Source: UBA3263 sp964528425 (GTDB lineage: Bacteria > Bacteroidota > Bacteroidia > Bacteroidales > Muribaculaceae). From it: 64,000 bases of DNA. The stretch's first letter is position 1, and every line of letters starts with the position of its first letter. A program made the position numbers and the translations under genes. The stretch covers positions 12,842 to 76,841 of the forward strand of contig CAZGTD010000007.1 of assembly GCA_964528425.1 (NCBI GenBank). The letters are read 5' to 3'. This document shows, in pieces, positions 1 to 10,000 of the stretch. The notes below the pieces were generated by a model. It did not search any database. It saw only the letters and a program-made list of their open reading frames with translations, and had not been told where the DNA came from.

Positions 1-578
1 TGTCGCAAAATTATTGCTGCATCGGTTGAGTCGGGCTCGGAAACGTAGCGGAAACGGGCATCGCCCCCTATAATGAAGCGGTTGATGCGCAGGTCGGGTA
101 GGGAGAGCGGTTCATCGGTCTCCTCTGTGGGTTCTGACGGAGGAAGAAAGTTGAGCGACGATTGGGTGGAGTCGGCGCCGAACCAAAGGGTGGCCTGAGG
201 CCGGTCGAGCAAAGCGTGGCCAACAGAAATGCGCCCTATGAGCAGAGCCGCGAGGTTGAGCCGGCCTTCTATGCGGTTGCAGGCAACTACAGTGCGGTAT
301 TCCTCGGGAATTGAAAGATTGTTGACCTGAAGGGAGTCAATTTCGAGCAGGGCGTGAGGAAACGTTGACCATACCGACAAATCGACGCGTGCAACGTCGA
401 CCCGTCCGTTTACGAGGTATTCCGAGCCATATTCGCGCACCCAGCGGGTGAGTCTTTGCGGAGTGAGTACCAGCGGTATGGCAACGAGTATGATAAGTAT
501 GAGACCTATCAGAGAGCCGAGAATAATTGCCGGCACTTTCCACCATTTTCTTTTTTGTTTTGGCTTAACTTCTTCCAT
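1..578 (-). CDS. AsmA/TamB-like inner-membrane-anchored protein, N-terminal part (cut by window edge)
   Basis: The frame is open from an ATG at 578 to base 1, giving 192 codons; the C-terminus lies outside the window. The protein starts with a short basic stretch (residues 1-12), then one strong membrane segment at about 14-36. The following region has the AsmA-type pattern TPQRLTRWVREY and 'FPHALLEIDSLQV', with repeated short hydrophobic strands. This matches the start of Bacteroidetes AsmA-family proteins, which are very long, inner-membrane anchored and reach across the periplasm, with a role in envelope lipid homeostasis (family knowledge). The ATG lies only 5 nt below the -7 promoter element. 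Family assignment rests on the N-terminal pattern alone. Confidence 0.75.
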   Translation of the reverse strand, partial: MEEVKPKQKRKWWKVPAIILGSLIGLILIILVAIPLVLTPQRLTRWVREYGSEYLVNGRVDVARVDLSVWSTFPHALLEIDSLQVNNLSIPEEYRTVVACNRIEGRLNLAALLIGRISVGHALLDRPQATLWFGADSTQSSLNFLPPSEPTEETDEPLSLPDLRINRFIIGGDARFRYVSEPDSTDAAIILR

Positions 579-583
579 GGGCG

Positions 584-615
584 CAAATTTACGATATTTT
601 CTTATCCGCTGCAAA
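584..615 (-). promoter_or_regulatory. Bacteroidetes-type promoter for the AsmA-like gene
   Basis: On the minus strand a -33 element TTTG (612-615) is followed after 20 bp by the -7 element TAAATTTG (584-591). The ATG at 578 starts 5 nt later, so the transcript is probably leaderless or nearly so. Confidence 0.75.
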
Positions 616-627
616 ATATATCGGATA

Positions 628-672
628 ATAAATAAGAAATCCCGAACCTGAGGCCCGGGATTCCTTATTTAT
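628..672 (-). terminator. Hairpin terminator behind the secreted protein gene
   Basis: The arms ATAAATAAG/CTTATTTAT and AATCCCG/CGGGATT are interrupted by one A-C mismatch, with an 11-base loop. The hairpin lies 12 bp below the stop of the 684-2459 gene. Its AT-rich outer stem gives U-rich ends on either strand, so it may act both ways. Confidence 0.7.
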
Positions 673-683
673 ATATAAGCGGT

Positions 684-2459
684 TTATTTCACGCGGATTG
701 CCTTGCGGGTCATTGCGTCGACATAAATGCCGGGGCGCGGGGTGGAGTCGACCTTGCGGCCAACGAGGTCGAACAGCTCGCGGGCGTCGGCGTCGGCAAC
801 CGAGATTTCCTCGATCGAAGCGTCGGGATTGGCGCCCATAACGGTTTCAATCGTACCATGGTCGTCTGAAACAATGTAGGCAGCGCCGGGTGCGGCAGGT
901 TCTTCCGAAGCGGGGGCATAGACGAAGCTGATGCCCGATGCGGAGAATTGCGGAACGTAGCGGCCGGGCACATCTTCGGTCACGCGGGTGGTGCCGGTCA
1001 TTTCCGAAGCAACCCACTTAGTGGTGTTTGTAATGGTGAGGGTTACATCTTTCTTGCCGGGAGCAGCTTTGATAATCAGCGGGGTGCGGACGTGAATCGG
1101 AGATTCGACTTCTTCAACGTAGGCTTTGCCGCCGGCGAAGCTCGTAACCGTGTAGGCTTTGGCGCCCTCTTCAACCGTCACGCCGCAGGGCATGCAGGTG
1201 GTTGCGTAGCCGTTTTCGTCAACGGGAACCGTAATGGTTTCGATGGGTTCGATATACCACTGGTTGGGGTCTTCCTTGGTGGTGTAGCCCCAGACGTAGC
1301 AATCGGGTGCGGTGGTAACGCTCAGGAAGCTGTTTTTTGAAGGAAGTGCCAGGCGGAATGAGCGAGTGGTTTGTGAAATGCTTTGGAGTTCATAAACCGT
1401 AGCGCCATCGCTGCTTCCGAGTTTAACGTGTTCCTGATTACCGCCACCGGCAAGATATTCGCCGAAGGCTGCTGCCTCGACCTTTACCTGAGTGGGGTCG
1501 CCGTCGACGGGCCAGAAGCGGAAGAGCACCAGGTCGTCCGACAGGCCTTCGGACGCAGTGTTTGCCGCCGGTGTTTCGATGGTGCGGACGCGCAGGGTGC
1601 CGTCAACGTCGGTCGACATGTAGTTGGTGGGACGGCCTGCCACACCTGAAACCGGGCGCGAGCCATTGTGCAGACGGTAGTAGCAGCCTGCTTTGGGGAA
1701 GCGGCTGAGCAACGCGCGCTGATAGATTTCTTCAATTTCGGCGATTGAATAGTCGTCGGCGTGGTCAAGGGCGTAGGTAAGCTCGTCAACGTCATATTCA
1801 CCAATATAGCGGGGCATATCGTTGGTTGAAAGTACCTTTGCTGCCTTGGCCAGGAAGTCGCGATAGGTTTTGAGCGCATCGTTGCGGGCATCGGCGATTT
1901 TTGCTTCGATTTCGGCCGAAACTTCGTCGGAAACAGATGCGCCTGATTTTTCGTAAATTTTAAAGTGAGAGGCATTTACGCGCGCTTTGCCAACGTTGAG
2001 GTCGTCGTAGAAGAGTATGAAGCCGTTGGTGTCGTCGCTGCCGATGGCATATCCGCCGCAGTCAATCAGCCATGATTCTGCCAGGTCGCTATAGAGCGGC
2101 ATGCAGTCTACGGCCTTTGTTGACACGCAGGCCTGATGCTTGGTGTTGCCGGTAATGAACATGCCCGACGAAAGGTTATACAGGTAAATGGCCTTTTCGC
2201 GAGGAGAATAGTGGAACGAGAATTGCGATTTGGCCGACGAGGTGTCGGCAACCGCGGCCGATGCAGTCATTATTGTGGCCTTAGATGTCTGGTCGGAAAC
2301 GTATGCGTAACCTTTACCGTTTTTTGATGAGGTTGCAATGCGTTCGAGCAGGTAGACCTTATTGTTGCTCAGCTGTTCCGGTGAGGTTACCTCAATTGCG
2401 GCAAAAGCGGAGATGCAACCGCCGGCCATCAGCAACAGTGAAAGTATCTGAGATTTCAT
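684..2459 (-). CDS. Secreted protein with lectin-like modules and a T9SS-like C-terminal tail
   Basis: 591 residues with a clear signal peptide (1-20, cut after AFA). Two regions, about 25-170 and 255-410, have repeated short Tyr/Trp-rich strands such as 'CYYRLHNGSRPVSG' and 'NQWYIEPIE'. These resemble beta-trefoil or ricin-like carbohydrate-binding modules, but this is pattern reading and no family is recognised. A beta-rich segment (about 415-555) follows. The end reads LFDLVGRKV, then PGIYVDAMTRKAIRVK, like the tails of four other secreted proteins here. The gene starts 21 bp behind the M60 peptidase gene with no promoter between them, so the two are probably co-transcribed. It may be a non-catalytic partner of that peptidase. 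Confidence 0.7.
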   Translation of the reverse strand: MKSQILSLLLMAGGCISAFAAIEVTSPEQLSNNKVYLLERIATSSKNGKGYAYVSDQTSKATIMTASAAVADTSSAKSQFSFHYSPREKAIYLYNLSSGMFITGNTKHQACVSTKAVDCMPLYSDLAESWLIDCGGYAIGSDDTNGFILFYDDLNVGKARVNASHFKIYEKSGASVSDEVSAEIEAKIADARNDALKTYRDFLAKAAKVLSTNDMPRYIGEYDVDELTYALDHADDYSIAEIEEIYQRALLSRFPKAGCYYRLHNGSRPVSGVAGRPTNYMSTDVDGTLRVRTIETPAANTASEGLSDDLVLFRFWPVDGDPTQVKVEAAAFGEYLAGGGNQEHVKLGSSDGATVYELQSISQTTRSFRLALPSKNSFLSVTTAPDCYVWGYTTKEDPNQWYIEPIETITVPVDENGYATTCMPCGVTVEEGAKAYTVTSFAGGKAYVEEVESPIHVRTPLIIKAAPGKKDVTLTITNTTKWVASEMTGTTRVTEDVPGRYVPQFSASGISFVYAPASEEPAAPGAAYIVSDDHGTIETVMGANPDASIEEISVADADARELFDLVGRKVDSTPRPGIYVDAMTRKAIRVK

Positions 2460-2480
2460 GATTGTTATTATTTCGGTTGA

Positions 2481-5400
2481 TTAGTTGTCTTGGCTGGTAA
2501 TGGGGCGGTCGTTGGGAATTACGGGAGCGGGATAAACCGGAGCATCCACGTTGGAGATTTTCAGGCGGATATCTTCGGGGAGCGGTTTGACAATGCCGTC
2601 TTTTTCGAGCTGGAACATATCGTCTTTGAACTCGTCATACATGGCGTCGGTCATGATGTAATATTGAGTGCCATAGTCGCCCTGTTCGATAGCGGCAACG
2701 GTGAAGAGACCAAAGGCTTCGAAATAGTTCCAGAGGTTATAGCCGGTCAGGCGCGAGAGTTTGTAGATGCAGTTCAAAATAGCCGGAGCGGAGTTGGTAG
2801 TCCACGACAGACGGTCGTTTTCGCCGCCGATATAACCGCGTTTGGTCCAGCAGGATTCGGGGAAACGCTCCTTGAACTGAGCAACCTTGTTGATTGAGGG
2901 ATCGGTCGAGCGGTTGGCGTTGAAGGCCGAAGTGAGGATTTCATATTTGTCGGCCGTAGTCTTGCCCGGTTCAACAGTGGAGCCTTCGGGCTGGTCATTC
3001 TGACGCATGGACTCGAAGAGGTCGGGCCACAGGTCGGGACGATAGTCTTCGGGCAGGCGGTCGGGATTTTCTTCCGAGAAGTAATACATCAGATAGATAA
3101 ACGGTGCGAGAATCAGTTCGCCGTTGTTGCTTGAGTATGCCTCGATGGGGTTGAGGGCTCGGCGCGGGTCAACTATGTTGCGCGGGTCTTCGGTGTTTTT
3201 GGGGTTCCAGGTGTCGGCCGGGGCGCCGGAATAGGTTTTGTCAGATGCAAAACGCTTGGTGGGATATTTAACCTGATTGATGGCGAACTGTTTCAGTTCG
3301 TCGCACCAGCCGAATGCCTCGCCGTTTTCGGCAGCCTTGGCGGCGTCGGTGCGGAGCGACATGACGATGTTGTCGTTCGCGTTAGCGGTTTTGGTTTCCT
3401 TACCGTCCGGGGCGGTTATTTCGCGGTTGTAGTCGTCGTTGAGGAACAGACGGCGAATCTTGGCCGTGCGGCCGTTGAAGTCATGCCAGTTGTCGTAGTG
3501 ATAGCGTTCGCGGTTGGTGCGCACGTTGTAGCCCATGTGGATTACGTTGTAGGCCGAGAAGATATTGTTGGTGACTTCGGCAGTGCCTATCCAGCGGAAA
3601 TAGGGCGCCATCTGGTGCTGGTGGCCCCATTCGTGCGAAAGGCCCCAGATTGCGTCGGAGTCGCTGTTCATCAGGTGGTCGGGCGAGCATACGCGCCATT
3701 GGGTGTCGTACATAAACGTCGGACCCCAACCGCCCTGATACATATAATAGTTATAGTTCACATAGGCCATGGTGCGGTTTTCGGGAACGCGGTTGTATTT
3801 ATCAAGACCGAGCACGCGGTGTTCCCAGATTATAATCTGGTCGAGCAGGTTGATATAGCGCACATATTGACCTGCGGCACGGGTTTTCAGCGCTTCGGTC
3901 TGCCATGCGGAGTGAACTCGGGTTCCGAGGCAGTCCATAACCGGATAAACGGCTTCATCGAGCGTTTTCTGGTTTTCGGCGTTGCTCTTAAGGTTGGAGA
4001 TGAAGCCATTGTAGAGGGCGCCGACAACGTGAACCTTCACTGCGCGGGCCGCGCCGATTTCGGGCGAAGTTACGTCGTCGTCGAAGTTGTTGATGTAAAC
4101 CAGACCCATATCGTGGCCTTTGACCATCTTTTCGGCGTCGCGTTTGGCTTCAGGAACCGTTATGATGTTGATGCCGTTAACGAGGTTATAGTTAAAGCGT
4201 TCGGCATACCATTTCTGGTCGTTGCCTTTGGAGTCGGTGTAGATTTCGTGGCCGTGCCAGCGGATAACCACCATGCCCACGGTGCCTTTCTCCTCGGGGA
4301 TTCCGGAAACCATGATTACATACTGACCGGGGGTTATGGCAACGCCGGTAACGCCCTGCGAGCGGTCGTAGCATTTGCCGGGGGCATTCCATAGTTCGGC
4401 GAGGGTTTCAGGCGACATTACCGCATTGTGGGTGCTGACCATCTTTGTCGGGTCATATTCGCCGTTGAAAATAACCTGAGCCAGTTGCTTGTAGAATGGG
4501 TCGGTCAGGGCGTCAATCTGCTGCTGCGTAACTCCGGGTTTTAGTTTTGAGCAGATATCGTCGGCGAATACTTCGTGACCGCTGTCAACAAAACCTTTTT
4601 TATTGAACTGCATTTCGGCGCACGAGGCGTAGTTCTTGTTCTCTTTGTTGGAGTAGCCGGTGCGCACCGTGAAACGCACGCCGAGAATATTGTCTTGCAG
4701 GGCTTCGGGGAAACGGATTACCGATGCGCTCGATGCCATTTTCAAATCGATGGGGTCGGCGGTTACCGGAGTCCACTTCATAGATGAGCCATCTTTGTGG
4801 GCTACTTCTACGGTTATTACGCCGAAATTGCCGTTGCGGGTGCCGTCTTCGTCCTGACGGGGAATGTAGGTTACCGATTCCAGGTCAACGCCGCCGTCAA
4901 CTACGCCGGCTTCGGTGAAGTAATATTCCAGCACGGGCCATTCGCTCGGGCGCGAAGAGCTGAAGCCGTTATAGCTGGAGTGGTAAATGGTGTTGGCGTC
5001 GCCGTCGTAGGAAAATTCCAGACGCTGGCCGTTGGAGTTGGCGCGGCCTTGCACTTCCTTGGCGGCATCGACGCTGCGGACAGGAGTTGCAAAACGCGAG
5101 GTATAGGTTGTTTTTGCATCGTCAACGAAGTTCCAGCCCGGTTGCTTGACCTGAATGGTTGTGGTTTCGGAGCCGGCGCCCGTTTTAACCGTAAGGGTGG
5201 CGGTGCGGGTGGTTGCCGATGCGTTTTTGTCGATTATCAGGTGGATTTCTCCGTTTCTGACCGCAGGCTGAACCCAGCTGTCTTCCGTAACTGCGAATTT
5301 ATAGCGCGAGTAGGCCGGAAGCACCAGTTCGGTTGCTTCGTTGTCGGTCAGGTTAATGGTGCCTGAGCCGTAGATCAGCGCGCCGAGCTTGGTTGCCGGA

Positions 5401-5483
5401 ACCTGAACTTGCGCGGTGGCGGGAATAGCCGCGGCTATGCCGAGCATTCCTATAAGCACCCGTGAAAAGATATTAGATTTCAT
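2481..5483 (-). CDS. M60-like (enhancin-type) secreted zinc metallopeptidase
   Basis: 1000 residues with a signal peptide ending ATAQ. The N-terminal 30-120 region looks like a BACON domain ending in VKQPGW. Residues about 125-290 resemble an F5/8-type (discoidin) carbohydrate-binding module. The peptidase part holds HEWGH at 617-621, followed by a glutamate in GTAEVTNN, which is the M60 HExxH...E zinc motif. M60 peptidases of gut Bacteroidales cleave O-glycosylated mucin-type proteins (family knowledge). Unlike several secreted neighbours it has no GRxV...GIYI tail and ends ITSQDN, so its export route may differ. The promoter is at 5525-5555 and the secreted lectin-like gene follows in the same operon. 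Confidence 0.88.
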   Translation of the reverse strand: MKSNIFSRVLIGMLGIAAAIPATAQVQVPATKLGALIYGSGTINLTDNEATELVLPAYSRYKFAVTEDSWVQPAVRNGEIHLIIDKNASATTRTATLTVKTGAGSETTTIQVKQPGWNFVDDAKTTYTSRFATPVRSVDAAKEVQGRANSNGQRLEFSYDGDANTIYHSSYNGFSSSRPSEWPVLEYYFTEAGVVDGGVDLESVTYIPRQDEDGTRNGNFGVITVEVAHKDGSSMKWTPVTADPIDLKMASSASVIRFPEALQDNILGVRFTVRTGYSNKENKNYASCAEMQFNKKGFVDSGHEVFADDICSKLKPGVTQQQIDALTDPFYKQLAQVIFNGEYDPTKMVSTHNAVMSPETLAELWNAPGKCYDRSQGVTGVAITPGQYVIMVSGIPEEKGTVGMVVIRWHGHEIYTDSKGNDQKWYAERFNYNLVNGINIITVPEAKRDAEKMVKGHDMGLVYINNFDDDVTSPEIGAARAVKVHVVGALYNGFISNLKSNAENQKTLDEAVYPVMDCLGTRVHSAWQTEALKTRAAGQYVRYINLLDQIIIWEHRVLGLDKYNRVPENRTMAYVNYNYYMYQGGWGPTFMYDTQWRVCSPDHLMNSDSDAIWGLSHEWGHQHQMAPYFRWIGTAEVTNNIFSAYNVIHMGYNVRTNRERYHYDNWHDFNGRTAKIRRLFLNDDYNREITAPDGKETKTANANDNIVMSLRTDAAKAAENGEAFGWCDELKQFAINQVKYPTKRFASDKTYSGAPADTWNPKNTEDPRNIVDPRRALNPIEAYSSNNGELILAPFIYLMYYFSEENPDRLPEDYRPDLWPDLFESMRQNDQPEGSTVEPGKTTADKYEILTSAFNANRSTDPSINKVAQFKERFPESCWTKRGYIGGENDRLSWTTNSAPAILNCIYKLSRLTGYNLWNYFEAFGLFTVAAIEQGDYGTQYYIMTDAMYDEFKDDMFQLEKDGIVKPLPEDIRLKISNVDAPVYPAPVIPNDRPITSQDN

Positions 5484-5524
5484 TAGCGTTGTGAAATAAT
5501 GATTGTGTTGTATATAATATGGTG

Positions 5525-5555
5525 CAAATTTAAAGCTTTTTTATGAAAGTGCAAA
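5525..5555 (-). promoter_or_regulatory. Promoter for the M60 peptidase operon
   Basis: Minus-strand TTTG (5552-5555), 19 bp, then TAAATTTG (5525-5532). The start codon lies 41 nt further down. The -33 element sits between the two genes next to the opposing promoter of the DEAD-box gene. Confidence 0.75.
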
Positions 5556-5564
5556 TATTTTTCG

Positions 5565-5572
5565 TAAATTTG
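5565..5572 (+). promoter_or_regulatory. -7 element for the DEAD-box helicase gene
   Basis: TAAATTTG ends 21 nt before the ATG at 5594. No TTTG is seen at the usual distance upstream, so the -33 half is weak or absent. Confidence 0.55.
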
Positions 5573-5593
5573 CACGATTTTTAACCCGACATC

Positions 5594-6829
5594 ATGTACT
5601 TTGAAGATTTAGATCTTACCGACGACGTTCTCGACGCTCTCTATGATATGCACTTCGACGAGTGCACCCCGATTCAGGAAAAAGCAATACCGGTTGCTCT
5701 GACCGGACGCGACCTCATAGCCGTTGCCCAGACCGGAACCGGCAAAACAGCCGCCTTTCTCCTTCCGGTAATCAATGAACTGGGAAAGCGCAAGGCGTCC
5801 GACAAGGTTAAATGCGTCGTTATGACCCCTACGCGCGAACTCGCCCTTCAGATTGATTCGCAGATGCAAGGGTTCAGCTATTTTCTGCCGATCAGCTCGC
5901 TGCCTATTTATGGCGGTACCGACGGCGCCGGCTATGCACGCCAGCAACGCGGCCTGCAGATGGGGGCCGAAGTTGTAATCGCCACACCGGGGCGCCTGTT
6001 GGCTCATCTGCAGATGGGCTATGTTGACCTTTCGGAAGTTGAGTTCTTTATTCTCGACGAGGCTGACCGGATGCTCGATATGGGTTTCTACGACGATATA
6101 ATGAGCATTGCCAAACATTTGCCCGAAAAGCGGCAGACTCTGATGTTTTCGGCAACCATGCCCCCGAAAATCCAAAAAATGGCCAAGTCGCTGCTCAGCA
6201 AACCGGTTGAAATCAAAATTGCGGTCAGCAAACCGACAGATAAGGTTCACCAGAGGGTTTATTTCTGCGCCGAGCGCGAAAAGCAAGATTTGCTTATGAC
6301 GCTCTTTCAGACCGAAAGCTCCAAGCGAGTAATCGTTTTTGCATCCTCGAAACTTAAGGTTAAGGAGCTGGCCCGCGCCCTGCGGCGCAAAAAGCTCGCC
6401 GTCGGCGAAATGCATTCCGACCTCGACCAGACCGTGCGCGAGGAGGTTATGCGTAATTTCCGCGCCGGCAACACTGATATTCTGGTCGCAACAGATATTG
6501 TTGCCCGCGGCATCGACATCGACGACATAACAATGGTTGTTAATTTCGATGTGCCCCACGATGCCGAAGATTATGTTCACCGTATCGGCCGCACGGCGCG
6601 TGCCGGCGAAGAAGGGCTGGCCATTACTCTGGTAGGCGAGCGCGAGCGCCGCAAGTTTAAGGGCATAGAGAGTTTTTTGGGGAAGCCGGTGGAGCGGGGC
6701 GGGTCCGACAAGTCAGACAAGTCCGACCGGTCCGACAAGTCCGACAGGTCAGACAAAAAGCCGAATCGCCACCGGTGGCATCGCGGAAAATCAAAACCGA
6801 AAAATCCCCCTAAGCAAAATATGTTATAA
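5594..6829 (+). CDS. DEAD-box ATP-dependent RNA helicase (RhlE-like)
   Basis: 411 residues with all core helicase motifs: Q motif CTPIQ (24-28), Walker A AQTGTGKT (45-52), PTRELALQ (79-86), TPGRL, DEAD (155-158), SAT (186-188), and HRIGRTARAG in the second RecA fold. Such enzymes unwind short RNA duplexes in ribosome assembly and mRNA turnover, in the cytoplasm. The C-terminal extension is unusual: six SDK/SDR triplets made by a 9-bp tandem repeat, followed by a basic tail (KPNRHRWHRGKSKPK) likely to bind RNA. The gene stands alone, divergent from the M60 operon. Confidence 0.93.
   Translation: MYFEDLDLTDDVLDALYDMHFDECTPIQEKAIPVALTGRDLIAVAQTGTGKTAAFLLPVINELGKRKASDKVKCVVMTPTRELALQIDSQMQGFSYFLPISSLPIYGGTDGAGYARQQRGLQMGAEVVIATPGRLLAHLQMGYVDLSEVEFFILDEADRMLDMGFYDDIMSIAKHLPEKRQTLMFSATMPPKIQKMAKSLLSKPVEIKIAVSKPTDKVHQRVYFCAEREKQDLLMTLFQTESSKRVIVFASSKLKVKELARALRRKKLAVGEMHSDLDQTVREEVMRNFRAGNTDILVATDIVARGIDIDDITMVVNFDVPHDAEDYVHRIGRTARAGEEGLAITLVGERERRKFKGIESFLGKPVERGGSDKSDKSDRSDKSDRSDKKPNRHRWHRGKSKPKNPPKQNML
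6704..6757 (+). repeat. Six tandem 9-bp units inside the helicase gene
   Basis: Units of the type TCCGACAAG/TCAGACAAG/TCCGACCGG are repeated in frame and encode Ser-Asp-Lys or Ser-Asp-Arg. Copy number could change by slippage without shifting the frame. Confidence 0.9.
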
Positions 6830-6928
6830 AACATTCTTTCTTTTTGAATCTAAAAATGGTGATTTTTGTGCAAAGTGCTACAATAATTGCTATTTTTTAG
6901 CGTTTTGATGTTAAAATAGCGCGAAAAG

Positions 6929-6960
6929 TTTGCGTATATCAAAGTTTTTTCGTAATTTTG
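6929..6960 (+). promoter_or_regulatory. Promoter of the SusC/SusD operon
   Basis: TTTG (6929-6932), 20 bp, TAATTTTG (6953-6960): a full Bacteroidetes consensus. The expected leader to the ATG at 7038 is about 70 nt, long for this window. I see no known riboswitch in it. Confidence 0.8.
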
Positions 6961-7037
6961 CATTCCAAAAGAAAACAACTATGCCGTTTCCGGCGGTACA
7001 ATTGTAAAAAAGAATAATCATAATCATTCGCAGTAAT

Positions 7038-10000
7038 ATGGGTAAAAAATTTATTCTGCTCCTTATGGTGCTACTCTCCGCTATGGGCGTTGCCGCAGAG
7101 GTAACGGTCACAGGCACCGTAATCGACGGAGTTGAAAAGGAGCCTATTATCGGCGCTACCGTTAAGCTCAAAGGTAAGTCCACTGTCGGCACTTCTACCG
7201 ATATCGACGGTAACTTCAAGCTTGTGGTACCCTCCGAAAAATCCGTGCTCGAAATCACCTACGTTGGCATGAAGCCCGTAGAAGTTAAAGCATCGTCCAA
7301 GCATCTGGACATCGTAATGGAGTCGTCGTCGACCGTGCTCAACGAAGTCGTTGCGCTCGGTATGGCTAACACCGACAAGCGTCTCTTTACGGGTGCAACT
7401 ACGAAAATCAACGCCGAAGAGAGCCTGCTCTCGGGCGTGAGCGATATTTCGCGCTCGCTCAGTGGCCGCGCGGCCGGCGTGAGCGTTCAGAACGTCAGCG
7501 GCACCTTCGGTACGGCGCCTAAAATCCGCGTGCGCGGTGCAACCTCAATCTATGGTTCATCGAAGCCTCTGTGGGTTGTCGACGGTGTGATCCTCGAAGA
7601 TAACGTTGAAATCGATGCCGACGCTCTTTCCAGCGGCGACGCAACCACTATGATTGCATCGGCTGTTGCCGGCCTCAATGCCGACGACATCGAGAACTTC
7701 CAGATTCTTAAGGACGGTTCCGCAACCTCTATCTACGGTGCGCGCGCAATGGCAGGCGTTATCGTCGTTACGACCAAGCAGGGTCGCAGCGGCCACACCT
7801 CGCTCAACTACACCGGCGAACTTACCTATCGTCTGAAACCCTCCTATCGCAACTATAACATCTGTAACTCTCAGGAGCAGATGGGTATTTATAAGGAAAT
7901 GGAAGCCAAGGGCTGGCTGAGCTTCGCATCGCTGGCCAATGCCTCTTCGAGCGGCGTTTACGGCACCATGTATAAACTTATCAACACCTACGATCCTACC
8001 ACCGGTAAATATGCGCTGGCAAATACCACCGCCGCCCGCAACGCCTACCTGCGCGAAGCAGAAATGCGTAATACCGACTGGTTTGACCAGCTCTTCCGCA
8101 GCACTCTGATGCAAAGCCATGCAATCAGCGTTTCCGGCGGTACCGACAAGGGTAACTTCTACACCTCGTTCTCTTATATGAACGACCCGGGTTGGACCAA
8201 GTCCAGCTCCGTAGACCGCTACGTGTTCAACGCCAATGCAACCTATAATCTGTCGAAGCAGTTGAAACTCACCATGCGTACCAACGACAGCTACCGTAAG
8301 CAAAAGGCACCCGGCACTCTGGCTCAGGATGTAGACGTTGTTAGCGGTAATGTTAGCCGTTCGTTCGACATCAACCCCTTCAGCTACGCGCTCAATACCT
8401 CGCGTACCACTGACCCGACAACCCGCCTCACCCGTAACTATGCCGACTTCAATATTTTTGACGAACTCGACAATAACTACATCACCAACGAAATGGTCGA
8501 TGTTAAGTTCCAGGGTGAACTCGAATACAAACCGATCGCCGGCCTCTCGCTGCGCGCCCTCGGCTCGTTCCGCTACTCTTCGACCCAGCAGGAACACTAC
8601 GTTACCGACCGCTCCAACCAGGCTGAAGCCTATCGCGCCGGTATCAACCCCGAAAATGCAACCATCCGCGCCTCGAACCCCTATCTCTATCGCGACCCGG
8701 ATGATCCTTCATCGCTGCCTCAGACCGTGCTTCCCAAGGGCGGTATTCTCTACCACACGCTCTACGGCCTGCGCCAGCTCGACTTCCGCGCAACCGCAAC
8801 TTATAATAAGGACATTCTCGGCAAGTATCTCGTGAACGTTTTCGCCGGCTACGAAGCTTCGAAAATCGACCGCCACACCGAAGCCTTCCAGGGCTGGGGC
8901 ATGTGTTACGACAACGGTAACCTTCCCTTCTACGACTGGCGCCTGTTCAAGCAGATGACCGAAGAAAACTCGGTTTATTACTCCGACCAGAACACTGCGG
9001 TTCGCTCTATGGCCGGTTTCGGTACCGCCTCGTTCATGTACGATAACCGCTACATCGTTAACGGTACCCTCCGCTACGAAGGCACCAACAAACTCGGCAA
9101 GGCAACCAAGAGCCGCTGGCTCCCCACCTGGAACGTTTCCGGTGCATGGAACGCCGATGCCGAAAAATGGTTCGCCAACCCCGTGCTGGCAACTGCCAAG
9201 GTGCGCGCATCGTACTCTCTGACTGCCGACGGCGGCCCCTCCAACATCTCTAACGCCCTGGCAATCTACTATCCCGAACGCCCCTGGCGTCAGGACACCG
9301 AAGCCTACGAGCAGGCTCTTATCCTCTCTAAGCTCGGCAACTCGGAGCTGACCTACGAAAAGAAACACGAGCTCGACCTCGGTGTTGACCTCGGTTTCCT
9401 CAACAACCGCATCAACCTGGTGTTCGACTGGTACACCCGCAATAACTTCGACCTGATCGGTTATATCTACACCCAGGGCGTCGGCGGCGAAATCGGCAAA
9501 TGGGCCAACGTAGCCTCCATGAAGAGCCACGGCGTGGAATTCACCCTGTCGACCACCAACATCCAGACCCGCGACTGGCGCTGGACCTCGGACTTCACTT
9601 TCTCCTACGCCAAGAACAAAATCACCGATCTGAAATCACGCTCGCGTGTAATCGACCTGGTTCAGGGCACCGGTTTCGCCCTCGAAGGCTATCCCGTACG
9701 CTCGGTGTTCTCGATTCCTTTCGTAGGTCTGACCGAAGATGGCCTGCCCATCATCATCAACGAAGCCGGCGAGGAAACCACCACCGACATCAACTTCCAG
9801 GAATGGAACAACCTCGACTTCCTCAAATACGAAGGCCCGGTTGACGCTCCCTACACCGGCGGCTTCAACAACACCGCCAGCTGGAAGAACCTCTCGCTCA
9901 ACGTGTTCTTCACCTATGCATTCGGCTCGGTAGTGCGCCTCGACCCGACTTTCGCGGTTGCCTACTCCGACCTCGATGCCATGCCCCGCGAATTTATGGA

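Noticed and set aside
6704..6757. CRISPR-like array
   Set aside because: The units are 9 bp, directly adjacent and coding, with no spacers. No CRISPR array or cas gene is seen in the window.
6961..7037. Riboswitch in the SusC leader (and in the fimbrial leader 40609-40717)
   Set aside because: No recognisable aptamer core was found; length alone is not evidence.
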